Assembly: GCA_043784605.1 (NCBI GenBank)
Contig: JAYVYD010000510.1
Coordinates: forward strand, 1 to 14,726
Length of the DNA stretch: 14,726 nt
Reading direction: 5' to 3'
DNA from: JANYHY01 sp043784605
GTDB lineage: Bacteria; Myxococcota_A; Polyangia; Polyangiales; Polyangiaceae
The position numbers and the translations under genes were made by a program. The notes under the pieces were generated by a model. The model was given only the letters and a program-made list of their open reading frames with translations, was not told where the DNA came from and did no database searches. Below, in pieces: positions 13,866 to 14,726 of the stretch. Every line of letters starts with the position of its first letter. Within the stretch, counting starts at the first letter, position 1.

Positions 13866-14726
13866 TGGTCACTCTCCGTCTCGCCGCCGCGTCCGCCGTG
13901 ATCGGGCTCGCGCTCGTTGCGTGCGGAGATGCCAGCAACAACACGGCCGGTCAGTGGCACGGCGTTGGCGCAGGACTCTCTGGCAACGGACTACCCAGCA
14001 ACTCGAACCCGTCGAACACCCAGGGTGACGGTGGCGTTGCAAAGGACTCGAGCGCGCCGCCGTCAGGCTCGTTTAGCGTGATGGTCGGCTCGAGCACCGC
14101 TGACGTCGAGCTGCGCGCAGCGACGCTTCCGATCGTCGTGACGGTGGCGCCCACGAACTTCACAGGCGCGGTCGTGCTCACGGTGACGGGCCTACCCGCC
14201 GGCGTGACGGCGACGTTCGACAAGCAATCCGTGAACGTGAGCGGTAACGCTGGCGCGAGCGCGAGTCTCACGCTGACGACCATGAGCACCACCGCGGTCG
14301 GTCCCATCGCCGCGATGATCACCGCCACGAGCGGCAGCTCCACGCAGTCTTCGGCGCTCACGCTCAACGTGAAGCCCATCCTCACGATCAACATCCCGAT
14401 GAACGTGGACGCGATGAAGGGCACGCCTGGAAACCCGAGCAAGAACGTGTTCGGCACATTCCCGATAATGATCACTGCGCCCGCGAACCTAGGCGCCAAC
14501 CCGATCCAAGTGAAGATCTACAACGCGGACTCCGCGGGCCACTGCATCCACGCGAGCAACCCCAATCAAGGCTTCCCACACGATCCCGTGACGAACGGCG
14601 TCTGCAACGCGCTCACGCAGAAGGGCCAGTTCGACGGTCAAGCGAGGGCGATCACCGCCGCAGGAACCTACACCTTCTATCTCCACGATCAGGGCGACCT
14701 CACCGAGGGCCAGATCAAGGTTCAGT
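13865..14726 (+). CDS. Lipoprotein with Ig-like and cupredoxin-like regions (3' end outside window)
   Basis: The frame is open from the ATG at 13865 to the window end, 287 codons seen. A signal peptide with a good lipobox, LVAC at 17-20, makes Cys20 the lipidation site. A Gly/Ser/Asn-rich linker follows to about residue 70. An Ig-like beta-sandwich then runs to about 175, with LPIVVTVAPTNFTGAVVLTV, LPAGVTATF and SASLTLTT of the type found in many bacterial surface proteins. From about 180 the pattern changes: KIYNADSAGHCIHA with His226 and His229, then FPHD with His239, then AGTYTFYLHDQG with His274. This is like the copper-site end of cupredoxins, where a Cys precedes the His; here that position is Leu. 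The domain may therefore be a degenerate cupredoxin or bind metal by a different set. Function unknown. Confidence 0.75.
   Translation, partial: MVTLRLAAASAVIGLALVACGDASNNTAGQWHGVGAGLSGNGLPSNSNPSNTQGDGGVAKDSSAPPSGSFSVMVGSSTADVELRAATLPIVVTVAPTNFTGAVVLTVTGLPAGVTATFDKQSVNVSGNAGASASLTLTTMSTTAVGPIAAMITATSGSSTQSSALTLNVKPILTINIPMNVDAMKGTPGNPSKNVFGTFPIMITAPANLGANPIQVKIYNADSAGHCIHASNPNQGFPHDPVTNGVCNALTQKGQFDGQARAITAAGTYTFYLHDQGDLTEGQIKVQ

Noticed and set aside
13951..14499. 182-codon minus-strand frame with hydrophobic segments, opposite the last gene
   Set aside because: The plus strand encodes a lipoprotein signal with LVAC and Ig-like strands; the antisense hydrophobicity arises from Thr/Val/Ala codons read in reverse.
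1..14726. CRISPR arrays, tRNA/rRNA genes, insertion sequences or prophage parts
   Set aside because: No regular repeat-spacer series, cloverleaf, transposase or phage gene seen; base composition and coding style look even across the window.

Overview
The window reads as a high-GC, gene-dense chromosome segment from a Myxococcota (myxobacterium-like) bacterium. The clues are a Ser/Thr kinase with a C-terminal PEGA domain, a coupled SUMF1-fold lipoprotein, many loose-lipobox lipoproteins, beta-propeller surface proteins, and a Cys-x-Cys/helix/Arg C-terminal tail resembling MYXO-CTERM sorting signals. This assignment is inferred from gene content only. No rRNA, tRNA, CRISPR array, insertion sequence or integration site was seen. 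No gene-free stretch exceeds about 125 bases.

Left part, plus strand (1-4932): the C-terminal three quarters of an Lhr-type DNA helicase, cut by the window edge; a small membrane-associated HExxH protein that overlaps it by GTGA; and a classical short-chain dehydrogenase. Middle part, plus strand (5014-8432): a transmembrane Ser/Thr kinase with a PEGA domain, a SUMF1-fold lipoprotein that overlaps it by GTGA, and a DUF2063/HvfC-BufC-like protein 15 bases further on.

Right-middle part, minus strand (12482 down to 8379): five genes in one direction. They are a YVTN-type beta-propeller lipoprotein, a peptide deformylase, a YceI-like lipoprotein, a small exported Cys-motif protein, and a DUF692/MNIO enzyme. 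The last two overlap by GTGA. The MNIO gene runs tail-to-tail into the HvfC-like gene, sharing 54 bases. Far right, plus strand (12454-14726): an Asp-box (BNR) beta-propeller protein whose start overlaps the start of the divergent propeller lipoprotein, then a lipoprotein with an Ig-like region and a cupredoxin-like region, cut by the window edge.

The most interesting content is at 7638-9730: a RiPP-type cassette related to Hvf/bufferin/methanobactin systems. It has an MNIO oxidase (modifying enzyme), an HvfC-like partner, and a 141-residue exported candidate precursor. The precursor carries two copies of a GQxSCxAxxCxA motif separated by a long Ala/Pro/Thr linker. The precursor architecture, the convergent partner gene and the kinase/SUMF1 context differ from the usual tandem bufABC/hvfABC layout. 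Its product and metal (copper is the family precedent) are inference.
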